This document shows positions 43,766-52,658 of a stretch of 62,116 nt of DNA, piece by piece. The notes beneath the pieces were generated by a model. It was not told the DNA's origin and ran no database searches. It saw only the letters and a list, made by a program, of their open reading frames with translations. Source of the stretch: Desulfobacula sp. (lineage in GTDB: Bacteria; Desulfobacterota; Desulfobacteria; Desulfobacterales; Desulfobacteraceae); NCBI GenBank assembly GCA_013792075.1, contig VMSR01000107.1, positions 1 to 62,116 on the forward strand, written 5' to 3'. Position 1 is the stretch's first letter. Every line of letters begins with the position of its first letter. The position numbers and the translations under genes are program-made.

Positions 43766-44713
43766 TTAAGCCTCTCCTGTGTCCTTTGTATTCAGAAACA
43801 TTCGGATGTCACTGATCTTTTCCCGGGTGGCGATGTACCCTTCTTCGATGGCGTGCTGAACCTGATCATAGTCCAGCATTTTAAGGTCGCCCAGGCGGGG
43901 GGTGATGAGGATATCCGGCGGGTTGACAGCGAAATTAGCCCGGGTGATCCGGTCCTGCATGAGTTGAATGGCAGCATTGATAACCTGCCGGGTACCGGGC
44001 GGCGTTGGCTTCTTTTTTTTCTGGCGTTCCAGACGGTCCCGAATTGTTTTCTCCACGGCTTCATACCGGGCAGCCAGGTTTTTTAAAAATTCATTACGGA
44101 CCGGAGACGATTTCATTTCAGGAATAATGTCTGTTTTCTGGTGGCGCTTGCGTGATACCAGTTCAGAATCAAGGTTCACGGCGATGACAATATCCGCACC
44201 CATTGCCCGGGCCACGCCAACGGGAACCGGATCGACCACGCCTCCGTCTATCAGCCACCGGCGCTTGTGGTATACCGGTGCAAAAAGACCCGGGTAGGAC
44301 ATGGATGCCCGCAGGGCTTTGAGCAGGTCACCGGAATCCAGAATCACCTGGCGGCCGGAATGCATGTCCGCAGCAACAACCTTTAACGGAATCTCCAGTT
44401 CATCAAACTCTTTTTTGTCACTGTGCATGCAAAAAAGTTCCCTGAGTTTTTTGTCACCGTCCAGGAATCCGGGTCTTATGAGGCTCAAGTCTGAAAAGGA
44501 GAACATGCTCTCGCCGTCCATTTCAACAACATATTTTTTCAGCTGCTCCAGACCGCCACTGGCAAAGATCGCGCCCACAAAAGCCCCGACACTGCACCCT
44601 GCCACAAGATGGATGGGAATATCCGCATCCTGGAGGGCCTCAATAACCCCGATATGGGCCCACCCCCGGGAGGCCCCGCTTCCCAGCACCAACCCCAGCT
44701 TATAGGTATTCAT
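43766..44713 (-). CDS. RssA-like patatin phospholipase
   Basis: 315 residues. The patatin Ser-Asp dyad is intact: oxyanion loop GSGASRGWAHIG (about 11-22), nucleophile elbow GCSVGA (Ser about 41) and DGG (IDGGVVDPVP, about 152). An extra C-terminal region (about 200-300) with basic helices distinguishes it from minimal RssA. It likely hydrolyses phospholipid acyl chains in the cytoplasm. It is last in the minus-strand cNMP-binding, OadG, OadB run, 77 bp after OadB. Confidence 0.87.
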   Translation of the reverse strand: MNTYKLGLVLGSGASRGWAHIGVIEALQDADIPIHLVAGCSVGAFVGAIFASGGLEQLKKYVVEMDGESMFSFSDLSLIRPGFLDGDKKLRELFCMHSDKKEFDELEIPLKVVAADMHSGRQVILDSGDLLKALRASMSYPGLFAPVYHKRRWLIDGGVVDPVPVGVARAMGADIVIAVNLDSELVSRKRHQKTDIIPEMKSSPVRNEFLKNLAARYEAVEKTIRDRLERQKKKKPTPPGTRQVINAAIQLMQDRITRANFAVNPPDILITPRLGDLKMLDYDQVQHAIEEGYIATREKISDIRMFLNTKDTGEA

Positions 44714-44790
44714 AGCTTGTGTTCCTTAAACTTGAAACCCCGCCCTTTTAAGAGGACGGATTTTGGCACCTGCACAGAGAGCTATCTGGT

Positions 44791-45927
44791 TTAAACAGTC
44801 TTGGCCATGAGGCTCCAGAGAACACCCGCAGCAATGGCCGACCCGATTACCCCGGACACATTGGGTGCCATGGCGTGCATGAGAAGGAAATTGGTGGGGT
44901 CCTCCTGCTGGCCCACAACCTGAACCACCCGGGCTGAATCAGGAACCGCAGACACGCCGGCAGCTCCCAGCAACGGATTGATTTTGCTCTTTAAAAACAG
45001 GTTCATGAACTTTGCAAATAAAACGCCTGCGGCCGTGGCAATACAAAAAGAGACCGCCCCGAGAACAAAAATCCCCACGGAACTGGTGGTTAGAAACACA
45101 TCTCCCTGGGTACTGGCCCCCACGGTTATTCCCAGAAGGATGGTGGCCGTATCAATAAGGGAGGTCCTGGCCGTCACGGCAAGGCGCTCTGTTACCACAG
45201 CTTCCTTGAGCACGTTACCAAAACAGAGCATGCCAAGAAGCGGCAGGGCCGCAGGTGCCAGAAAGCAGCAGAGCAAAAATGCAACAATGGGGAAAATCAT
45301 TTTTTCCCTTTTGCTAACCTGTCTGGGTTCTTCCATCCGGATGAGCCGCTCTTTTCTTGTGGTCAAAAGCCGCATGATGGGCGGCTGAATAACGGGAACC
45401 AGGGCCATATAGGAGTAGGCGGCCACGGCAATGGGACCGATGAGATTGGGGGCAAGTTTTGCGGTAAGGAAGATGGCGGTCGGCCCGTCTGCACCGCCGA
45501 TAATTCCGATGGCAGCCGCTTCATTGGGCGCAAATCCCAGGGCCAGAGCTCCCAGAAAAGTGACAAAGATTCCGGCCTGGGCCGCAGCGCCCAGCAACAT
45601 GAGGACAGGTCTTGCCAAAAGGGTTGAAAAATCGGTCATGGCACCGATCCCTAAAAAAACAAGGGGCGGATAAATTCCCTGGGTCACCCCGAAATACAGA
45701 TAATGCAGGACAGAATTTGTCTCATAGATGCCAAGTCCCAATCCCTTGAAAATGGGGATATTGCCGATGAGCATGCCAAATCCAATGGGAACCAAAAGCA
45801 GGGGTTCATAATCCTTGGCAATTCCCAGATAGATAAAGACCATACCGATGACAATCATTATGATATTCCGGTAGTCGCATAAATAAAACCCTGTATTTTG
45901 AAAAAATTCTAAAAATAAGCTGTCCAT
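44791..45927 (-). CDS. Na+-pumping decarboxylase beta subunit (OadB/GcdB/MmdB family)
   Basis: 378 residues with about nine to eleven membrane segments, matching the beta-subunit length. It has the characteristic [18 protein letters not shown] (in part, about 158-175, containing the Na+-site Asp) and a late Asn/Ser-rich segment ([19 protein letters not shown] region). The beta subunit couples decarboxylation of a carboxybiotin to Na+ export. A good GAGGAAATAAC precedes the ATG. No alpha or biotin-protein gene is adjacent. Confidence 0.9.
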   Translation of the reverse strand: MDSLFLEFFQNTGFYLCDYRNIIMIVIGMVFIYLGIAKDYEPLLLVPIGFGMLIGNIPIFKGLGLGIYETNSVLHYLYFGVTQGIYPPLVFLGIGAMTDFSTLLARPVLMLLGAAAQAGIFVTFLGALALGFAPNEAAAIGIIGGADGPTAIFLTAKLAPNLIGPIAVAAYSYMALVPVIQPPIMRLLTTRKERLIRMEEPRQVSKREKMIFPIVAFLLCCFLAPAALPLLGMLCFGNVLKEAVVTERLAVTARTSLIDTATILLGITVGASTQGDVFLTTSSVGIFVLGAVSFCIATAAGVLFAKFMNLFLKSKINPLLGAAGVSAVPDSARVVQVVGQQEDPTNFLLMHAMAPNVSGVIGSAIAAGVLWSLMAKTV

Positions 45928-45965
45928 GTTATTTCCTCTTGGGTGTCATTATCCTTCAGACGGGT

Positions 45966-46406
45966 CTAATATGAAATGGTTTTGATATACAAATCCTGAT
46001 CCCAGCAAAAATATCCTTCTTTATCCGGAAAGATAATGGCGGACTTGAGGAGAATATTTAAATTTGAATGGAAATTTTTCACCCCGCTGATCCGGGCAAG
46101 GTTCAACAGTCGGGGCAATGAAAAATGATCTTCCATGGTCCGGACCAAAAGGGCGAATTGTTTGGCAATTTCCTTTTGTTCTTCGGTAAGGACCATTATG
46201 ACAGCAGATGTTTCCAGGGGGGTGTCATTTTCTTTCCCCCTGGAAAACCAATTTTTTATTTTCCGGGGATTTTCATACAAATCCAAAAATTTATGCAATT
46301 GTGAAATCACAAGGGCGAGCACGACAAGGCCTGAAAATACAATGGTAATTCCCACAACCGAAATGGCCCATCCATTGTTTGCGTTGATGGCTTCTATTCC
46401 GTACAA
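45966..46406 (-). CDS. OadG-like gamma subunit of Na+-pumping decarboxylase
   Basis: 146 residues starting at a TTG with a strong AAGGAGG six bases before. One membrane helix at about 13-36 (VVGITIVFSGLVVLALVIS), as in OadG, then a polar linker and a roughly 75-residue helical tail ending in a cytoplasmic winged-helix-like segment, longer than classical OadG (about 80-90). It is placed 38 bp ahead of OadB. The gamma subunit holds the pump together. Confidence 0.78.
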   Translation of the reverse strand: MYGIEAINANNGWAISVVGITIVFSGLVVLALVISQLHKFLDLYENPRKIKNWFSRGKENDTPLETSAVIMVLTEEQKEIAKQFALLVRTMEDHFSLPRLLNLARISGVKNFHSNLNILLKSAIIFPDKEGYFCWDQDLYIKTISY

Positions 46407-46423
46407 ACCACTACCTCCTTACC

Positions 46424-46873
46424 CTAAAAGATTGCAGGAACATCAATGTCCTCAATAATTTTTACAAATCCAGCCCTTTGATCAAGATAGTCCTGCCATG
46501 CATCCATGATGGCGGCAGCTCCGGGTGTATCCTCCTGAATAAAGGCCAGAAAGGCCCCTCTGGGCACGGCAAAGACCACCCCGTTCTCAAGGGCTGTCGT
46601 TGTGGCCTTATAAATTCCCCGGGCGCTTAAAAGCTCCATGGCAATAAAATCCCCGGAAGCCGAAAGCACGACGGATCTGCCCTGGTCCATGGCCAGAAGC
46701 AAGGTGCCCCTTTCCACTATAAAAAAATATTGGGCCGTTTCTCCCGCCGTGGTAATCACATCCCCTGTGTGGAGTTCCCATCTTTCAAACAGGGGAATGA
46801 GCCCTTGAAGGTCTGTTACTTCCAGAGATTTGAAAACAATCGACTTTTTTAAAACATCTGATATGCTGCCCAT
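46424..46873 (-). CDS. cyclic-nucleotide-binding-domain protein
   Basis: 149 residues from the ATG at 46873 (GAGG five bases upstream). A single cNMP-binding beta-barrel (about 15-120) with the sensor start FKSLEVTDLQGLIPLFERWELHTGDVITTAGE (in part). The phosphate-binding cassette is not canonical (no clear GE..LL....R.A), so ligand binding is doubtful. It has no DNA-binding domain, unlike CRP. It precedes OadG by 17 bp. Confidence 0.75.
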   Translation of the reverse strand: MGSISDVLKKSIVFKSLEVTDLQGLIPLFERWELHTGDVITTAGETAQYFFIVERGTLLLAMDQGRSVVLSASGDFIAMELLSARGIYKATTTALENGVVFAVPRGAFLAFIQEDTPGAAAIMDAWQDYLDQRAGFVKIIEDIDVPAIF

Positions 46874-47058
46874 GACACCCTCGTTGCATGATTTTTTTTG
46901 CACTGCCTCACCCAAAAGAAAATCATTCAAGCATATTTTATTCTTCCTGTCGATAGAAAAAAACGCTGAAAACTCCACCTCCTGGGCTCAAAACACCATT
47001 AACAACCCGGCAAGCTGGCTTTGGGACAACCGCCTTATGGCCTTGTCCATCATAATGG

Positions 47059-47088
47059 TTGACTGGAAAGACCAAAATATCGTATTAT
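47059..47088 (+). promoter_or_regulatory. sigma-70-type promoter for the BMP lipoprotein
   Basis: TTGACT, 18-bp spacer, TATTAT; predicted start about 30 bases before the ATG at 47127. Confidence 0.6.
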
Positions 47089-47126
47089 CCCCCACAAATT
47101 TTTTCACTTATAACATGGAGCTTAGT

Positions 47127-48368
47127 ATGAGAAAAAAAATCATTGTAATTGCATTATTTTTTGTTTTTTTAACCGGCCTTTTCTCCTGTGGCCAGCAGGA
47201 AGAACAAACCGACACATCAAAACCAAAAGAACAAATAGCAGCATCAACCCAAAAATCCGATGAGGCAGCCAAAGAACAGGCCCCTGCCAAAAAACTCAAG
47301 GCAGGCTTTGTTTATGTCGGACCTGTGGGGGATTACGGCTGGTCCCATGCCCACGACCAGGGCAGAAAATTTGCCGAAGAAAAATTTGACTGGCTTGAAA
47401 CGGTTATCGTTGAATCAGTTGACGAAGCAGACTCTGCCAGAATCATCGACCGCCTGATCCAGGAACAAAAATGCGACGTGGTTTTTACCACAAGCTTCGG
47501 GTATATGGACGACACCCTGAAAGCCGGTGCCAAATATCCGGACAAATTGTTCATGCATTGTTCAGGTTTTAAACGTTCCGCCAATGTGGGAACCTATTTT
47601 GGGGATCTTTACCAGATGTACTATCTGAACGGCATCATGGCAGGCGCCCTGACCCAAACCGATAAAATCGGTTATGTGGCCGCCTTCCCGATTCCCGAGC
47701 TGGTCCGCCACATTGATGCCTATGCCCTGGGTATCAAGGCCACCAACCCGAAAGCAAAGCTAAATGTCAGATGGATCTATGCCTGGTACGGACCGGACAA
47801 AGCCAAGGAAGCGGCCCAATCCCTTATTGCAGAGGGCTGCGATGCCCTGGCGTTTACCGAAGATACCCCGGCGGTCATTGAAGTGGGCCAGGAAGTAACG
47901 GAAAAAGGCAAACAGATTTACACCTTTTCCCACTACTCGGCCATGCAGCCCTATGGAAAAGACTCTGTTGTTTCCGGTCAGCTCATGGACTGGGGTGGAA
48001 TGTATGCCAAAATCCTGGAAGATATCCACACACAAAAATGGAACAATGAAGATGTCTGGTGGCTGACCAAGGAAAAAGCAGCCCTTCTGGGCGGCAGCCC
48101 CACTGACATGATCAACCCCAAGTTTGTCCCTGCATTAAAAGAGGCCATGATCGACAGCCCGGAATTCGGCCAGATATCTGCCTATGACCTGGTGATGAAA
48201 CGGTACGAGCAAATGAAACAGGGAGTTGATGTCTTTGAACCCTTTACCGGCCCCATTGCGGACAACAAGGGAGTGATCCGGATCCAAGCCGGTGCCAAGG
48301 CGTCCAAAGAAGACCTTCTGAGCATCATGTATTATGTAGACAATGTTGAAGGCGACATCCCCCAATAA
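47127..48368 (+). CDS. BMP-family ABC transporter substrate-binding lipoprotein
   Basis: 413 residues from the ATG at 47127 (GGAG six bases upstream). Lipoprotein signal with Cys in LFSCGQQ (about 21), a charged linker (about 24-55), then the BMP/PnrA-like domain starting KAGFVYVGPVGDYGWSHAH (in part) and ending near 410. BMP/NupN proteins bind purine nucleosides. It is separated from its ATPase gene by a strong terminator, so the binding protein is probably made in excess. Confidence 0.88.
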   Translation: MRKKIIVIALFFVFLTGLFSCGQQEEQTDTSKPKEQIAASTQKSDEAAKEQAPAKKLKAGFVYVGPVGDYGWSHAHDQGRKFAEEKFDWLETVIVESVDEADSARIIDRLIQEQKCDVVFTTSFGYMDDTLKAGAKYPDKLFMHCSGFKRSANVGTYFGDLYQMYYLNGIMAGALTQTDKIGYVAAFPIPELVRHIDAYALGIKATNPKAKLNVRWIYAWYGPDKAKEAAQSLIAEGCDALAFTEDTPAVIEVGQEVTEKGKQIYTFSHYSAMQPYGKDSVVSGQLMDWGGMYAKILEDIHTQKWNNEDVWWLTKEKAALLGGSPTDMINPKFVPALKEAMIDSPEFGQISAYDLVMKRYEQMKQGVDVFEPFTGPIADNKGVIRIQAGAKASKEDLLSIMYYVDNVEGDIPQ

Positions 48369-48389
48369 TCAAGCACCCAACCAACCAAC

Positions 48390-48421
48390 AAAAAGGCCGG
48401 GGAAAATTTCCCGGCCTTTTT
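48390..48421 (+). terminator. strong intrinsic terminator inside the transporter operon
   Basis: A perfect 12-bp stem (AAAAAGGCCGGG with CCCGGCCTTTTT), an 8-nt loop and a T-run. It lies directly after the substrate-binding gene; read-through would feed the ATPase and permease genes. Confidence 0.85.
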
Positions 48422-48433
48422 GTAAAGTCGTAT

Positions 48434-49948
48434 ATGAAAAAAATACAACGCCTTGAAATGAAGGATATCTGCAAATCATTTCACGGCATCCATGCCAATA
48501 AAGATATCAACCTTTATGTCAGGTCCGGCGAAATACTGGGCCTTTTAGGGGAAAACGGGGCCGGGAAAACCACCCTGATGAATATCCTCTACGGGCTCTA
48601 CCAGCCAGACTCAGGACAGATAGAGATCAACGGATCTCCCATCCGCATCAGCAATCCCGTTGAATCCATCACCCACGGCATCGGCATGGTTCACCAGCAC
48701 TTCATGCTGATCCAGAATCATTCAGTCCTTGAAAACATTGCCCTGGGGTATAAAGACACCCCTTTTTTTTCCCCGAAAAAAAAATTGCGCAAACAGGTGG
48801 AAGAATTTTCCAAGCAATTTGATTTCAAGATGGATCTGGACCAGCGGGTCTGGCAATTGTCCGCCGGAGAGCAGCAGCGGATTGAAATTATAAAAGCCCT
48901 TTTAAACGGCGCGGATCTGCTGATTCTAGATGAACCCACCTCTGTGCTGACCCCCCTGGAAATTAAGGAATTAATCAGTATCCTGCGGCAAATGAAGGCC
49001 GACGGCCATATGATCATCTTTATTTCCCACAAATTGGACGAGATCATGGACATCTGTGACCGGGTGACCGTGCTGCAAAAAGGCAGGGTTGTGGGACATG
49101 CCGACACCGCCGACACCAACAAGAAAGCCTTGGCCCGAATGATGGTGGGACGGGATGTGGTCTTCAACATTGACAGGGAAAAACTTGAACCCGGGAAAAA
49201 GGTTTTGTCGGTTCAGGAGATCCATGTCACGGGAGACAAGGGAATGCCGGCTGTAAGGGGCGTTTCCTTTGAATTGTTTGAAAACGAAATTTTCGGTATC
49301 GCAGGGGTTGCAGGCAACGGTCAGAGGGAACTGGCCGAAGCCATCACCGGCATCCGGAAAATCGATTCAGGGTCCGTTCGAATGAATGACAAGGATATCA
49401 CCAACAAATCCCCCCGCCATATCTATGACAACGGCGTCTCCCACGTGCCCGAGGAACGAATCCGGTTCGGTATTGCGCCGGGGCTGTTTCTCTACGACAA
49501 TGCCATCTTAAAACAGCACCACCTGAAAAAATTTTCCAAGCGGTATTTTCTCAAGTACAGCCAGGTAAAAAACCACACAAAGACCATTATCAGCGATTTC
49601 AAGGTTGCCACCCATTCCATTAACAACCAGATCCGAAACCTGTCCGGCGGCAATATCCAGAAACTGATCCTGGGAAGGGAAATCAGCGAACAGCCCCGGC
49701 TGCTGGTGGCATCCCACCCCACCTACGGACTGGATGTGGGGGCCACACAATTTTTAAGAGAACACCTGCTGGCGCTTCGAAAGCAGGGCAGTTCCGTATT
49801 ATTGTTTTCAGAAGACCTTGAAGAGATCTTTGAGCTGTGTGACCGGGTGGCTGTTATCTTTGCCGGAGAATTCATGGGAATTTTAAAATCCGATGATGAA
49901 AAGCTATGTGACATCGGCCTGATGATGGCCGGTTCCAAAGGATTCTGA
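48434..49948 (+). CDS. nucleoside-type ABC transporter ATP-binding protein (NupO/RbsA layout)
   Basis: 504 residues, two ATP-binding domains in tandem. The first has intact Walker A LLGENGAGKTTL (about 35-46), signature LSAGEQQ and Walker B ILDEP. The second has a degenerate P-loop (AGVAGNGQREL) and signature LSGGNIQK, with Walker B lacking the usual Glu (LLVASHPT). One active and one degenerate site is the family norm. It energises the two following permeases. Confidence 0.92.
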   Translation: MKKIQRLEMKDICKSFHGIHANKDINLYVRSGEILGLLGENGAGKTTLMNILYGLYQPDSGQIEINGSPIRISNPVESITHGIGMVHQHFMLIQNHSVLENIALGYKDTPFFSPKKKLRKQVEEFSKQFDFKMDLDQRVWQLSAGEQQRIEIIKALLNGADLLILDEPTSVLTPLEIKELISILRQMKADGHMIIFISHKLDEIMDICDRVTVLQKGRVVGHADTADTNKKALARMMVGRDVVFNIDREKLEPGKKVLSVQEIHVTGDKGMPAVRGVSFELFENEIFGIAGVAGNGQRELAEAITGIRKIDSGSVRMNDKDITNKSPRHIYDNGVSHVPEERIRFGIAPGLFLYDNAILKQHHLKKFSKRYFLKYSQVKNHTKTIISDFKVATHSINNQIRNLSGGNIQKLILGREISEQPRLLVASHPTYGLDVGATQFLREHLLALRKQGSSVLLFSEDLEEIFELCDRVAVIFAGEFMGILKSDDEKLCDIGLMMAGSKGF

Positions 49949-49999
49949 TAGAACGACCTAACCGTTTAAGCCAAGACCCGTGATAAAAAGAAACCCCAT

Positions 50000-51088
50000 A
50001 TGATAAAGATCACCACAAGCGACCGATACGACATTACCCCCTTGAGATCCCTGATGACCAATATTTTCTCCCTGGTCGCAGGCCTTTTTGTTATCGGCAT
50101 TATTTTTCTTATTGCCGGTGTAAACCCTTTGTATGCCATTTCCGAAATATTTTTAGGCTCTTTTGGTTCTCTCTATGGAATTAAAGAAACCGTGACCAAG
50201 GCTATCCCCCTGATTCTCATAGGTGCGGGACTTACCCTGGCCTTTCGGGCCAAGTTCTGGAATATCGGGGCAGAGGGCCAACTGCTCATGGGCGCCATTT
50301 TTTCCACCTGGACAGGACTTACATTTGGTGATCATCTTCCCTCTTATTTGATTGTACCCTTGATGTTTTTTTCAGGTTTCATCGGCGGGGCCCTGTGGGG
50401 CATCATTCCCGCCATCCTCAAAATCAAATATTCCATCAATGAGGTTATTTCCACATTGATGCTCAATTATATCTGCGCCGAATTTTTAACCATGCTCATT
50501 GTAGGCCCCTGGAAGGGAAGCACCCGGTTCGGGTTTCCCGGCACCGACAATCTTCCGGAAGCAGCCATTCTCGGTGTAATCCCCGGGTCCCGCATTCACT
50601 ACTCCACCCTGATTTTAAGCCTGATCTGTGCCGTTATCCTCTGTGTGGTGATTTACAGAACACGGTTCGGGTATGAAACCCGGGTGGTGGGGGAAAACCC
50701 CGATGCCGGTAAATATGCAGGTATCAATTTTCTCAAGACAAGCCTGATTCTCATGGCCATCTCCGGGGGATTGGCCGGATTTGCCGGCGTGGGTGAAATT
50801 GCCGGCATCCACCATTATCTCGGATATCCTGCATCTGTCTCATCAGGGTATGGATTTACCGCCATCATAGTGGCCTGGCTTGCCAAGCTCAACCCCTTGT
50901 ATGCAGTTTTCTCGGGACTTTTTTTTGCCGGTATTCTTGTGGGGGGAGATGCCATCCAGATCTCGCTGGGACTGCCGGCCGCCACGGTTGAAATCGTTAA
51001 CGGCACCCTGCTGATTTTTTTAATTATGGGTGAGTATTTTTTAAACAACAAAATAAGTGTTCACGTTTCAACCAAATCAAAGGGATAG
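50000..51088 (+). CDS. nucleoside-type ABC transporter permease (NupP/BmpB family)
   Basis: 362 residues, nine or ten hydrophobic segments. The motif GAEGQLLMGA is at about 89-98 and the EAA-like loop GENPDAGKYAGIN at about 232-244. It is partner of the next permease in a heterodimeric channel. It follows the ATPase gene by about 50 bp. Confidence 0.9.
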   Translation: MIKITTSDRYDITPLRSLMTNIFSLVAGLFVIGIIFLIAGVNPLYAISEIFLGSFGSLYGIKETVTKAIPLILIGAGLTLAFRAKFWNIGAEGQLLMGAIFSTWTGLTFGDHLPSYLIVPLMFFSGFIGGALWGIIPAILKIKYSINEVISTLMLNYICAEFLTMLIVGPWKGSTRFGFPGTDNLPEAAILGVIPGSRIHYSTLILSLICAVILCVVIYRTRFGYETRVVGENPDAGKYAGINFLKTSLILMAISGGLAGFAGVGEIAGIHHYLGYPASVSSGYGFTAIIVAWLAKLNPLYAVFSGLFFAGILVGGDAIQISLGLPAATVEIVNGTLLIFLIMGEYFLNNKISVHVSTKSKG

Positions 51089-51097
51089 GAATAAAAA

Positions 51098-52018
51098 TTG
51101 GAAGAAATTATCATTTCAACACTCCAGCGGACAATGATTGCCGGCACGCCTTTGCTGCTGGCCACCACCGGAGAAATCATCTGTGAGAGAAGCGGCATCC
51201 TGAACCTGGGAGTGGAAGGGGTCATGGCCGTGGGAGCTGTGGTGGCCTTTATGGTTACCATGACCACAGGTCTTCCCTGGCTGGGCGTTTTGGCTGCCGT
51301 TGCCGCCGGCATGACCCTGTCCGTCATCCATGCCGTTGCCGCCATCACCCTCCAGGCCAACCAGGTGGTATCGGGCCTGGCACTGACAATGCTGGGTCTG
51401 GGACTTTCCGGCATGCTGGGAAAACCCTACGTGGGCAAACCCCTTACCCTTAAAATGAACGATATTGCCATTCCCTATTTGTCGGACCTTCCCTATATCG
51501 GAAAAATACTATTTTTCCAAAGTCCCTTTTTCTATCTGGCAATTTTTCTGGCCCTTGGGGCCTGGTTTTTACTGGAACGGACACGGCTGGGCATCCAGAT
51601 CCGTTCCACGGGAGAAAATCCCAGGGCCACCGAGACCCAGGGGGTAAATGTGTTTTTAATCCGCTATCTGTGCGTGATCACAGGCGGCGGATTTTCCGCC
51701 CTTGCCGGGGCCCATTTGTCCATCTCCTATTCTAAATCCTGGATCGAGGGCATGACCGCAGGCCGCGGCTGGATTGCCATTGCCCTGACCATCTTTGCCC
51801 TGTGGAACCCGGGCCGGGCCATCTGGGCCGCCTTTCTTTTCGGCGGCATCTTTGTGGTCCAGTATCTAATGCAGCCCTTGGGAATCTCCCCGAATTTTTT
51901 GTCCATGCTGCCCTATATTGCCACCCTGGTGATTTTACTGCTCATCAGCCTGAAAGATCCCAAACGGCTCAATGCGCCTGCCATGCTGTCGGCACCTTAC
52001 AACAGAGGGGAAAGATAA
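51098..52018 (+). CDS. nucleoside-type ABC transporter permease (NupQ/BmpC family)
   Basis: 306 residues starting at a TTG with AGGA eight bases before; the next in-frame ATG is 11 codons on. Eight or so membrane helices, family stretch ERSGILNLGVEGVMAVGA (in part, about 28-45) and loop STGENPRATETQGVN (about 169-183). It completes the BMP lipoprotein, ATPase, permease, permease system, which in other bacteria imports purine nucleosides. Confidence 0.9.
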   Translation: MEEIIISTLQRTMIAGTPLLLATTGEIICERSGILNLGVEGVMAVGAVVAFMVTMTTGLPWLGVLAAVAAGMTLSVIHAVAAITLQANQVVSGLALTMLGLGLSGMLGKPYVGKPLTLKMNDIAIPYLSDLPYIGKILFFQSPFFYLAIFLALGAWFLLERTRLGIQIRSTGENPRATETQGVNVFLIRYLCVITGGGFSALAGAHLSISYSKSWIEGMTAGRGWIAIALTIFALWNPGRAIWAAFLFGGIFVVQYLMQPLGISPNFLSMLPYIATLVILLLISLKDPKRLNAPAMLSAPYNRGER

Positions 52019-52091
52019 CCTTTGACTTTTGCCTTGATTTTATTGATACTTATTAGTTGATGAACACCATCTGAAACAAAAAGGAGCCATC

Positions 52092-52625
52092 ATGCCAGAA
52101 CCCATCATATCCATTGACGAAATTTCCAGGATTTTTCTTAAGACTGCCCAGAAGACCCTTGAATTGAGCACCAAACAAGAGGTAACCTATTCTAGCACCA
52201 TCCAGAAGATTCCCAAAGTTTCCATGAAACCGGACCTGACCTGTTTTGTTCAGTTTGACGGGGATTATACCGGATTGGTGGTCTTAAATTTCTCAGCCGA
52301 TGCCGCCTATGAGATCTATAAAAAATACATGCTGGCCATGGGGATACCCAAGAACGAGCTGGCTTCCAGCATCTCCTCTCCGGAAGTCTCGGACAGCATC
52401 GGAGAAATTACCAACCAGCTCATGGGCCAGCTGGTCAAGGATGTGGGAGAAAACTTTGATCTGAATGCCGTCTTTGGCCAGCCCAAGGCCCTGACCCTGA
52501 ACTCTGCCATCACCCTGGTGATTGATGCCCATTATGCAGAAAACCGACGGCTGTCCTTTAAAATAGGCAATTATAGTTTCCGCATTGAAATTGCCATGGA
52601 ACACACGGAATTTATCCAGATCTGA
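52092..52625 (+). CDS. CheX-like protein (DUF3334-type)
   Basis: 177 residues in the CheC/CheX fold. The phosphatase signature E-x2-N is intact (GEITNQLMGQL, E105 and N108). CheX dephosphorylates CheY~P; a single copy of the motif fits CheX. It lies alone, not in a chemotaxis operon, so it may act on another response regulator. It has AAGGAG before the start. Confidence 0.75.
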   Translation: MPEPIISIDEISRIFLKTAQKTLELSTKQEVTYSSTIQKIPKVSMKPDLTCFVQFDGDYTGLVVLNFSADAAYEIYKKYMLAMGIPKNELASSISSPEVSDSIGEITNQLMGQLVKDVGENFDLNAVFGQPKALTLNSAITLVIDAHYAENRRLSFKIGNYSFRIEIAMEHTEFIQI

Positions 52626-52658
52626 TTCCCCCTTACCACAAGAATACAGGGTTTTTAT

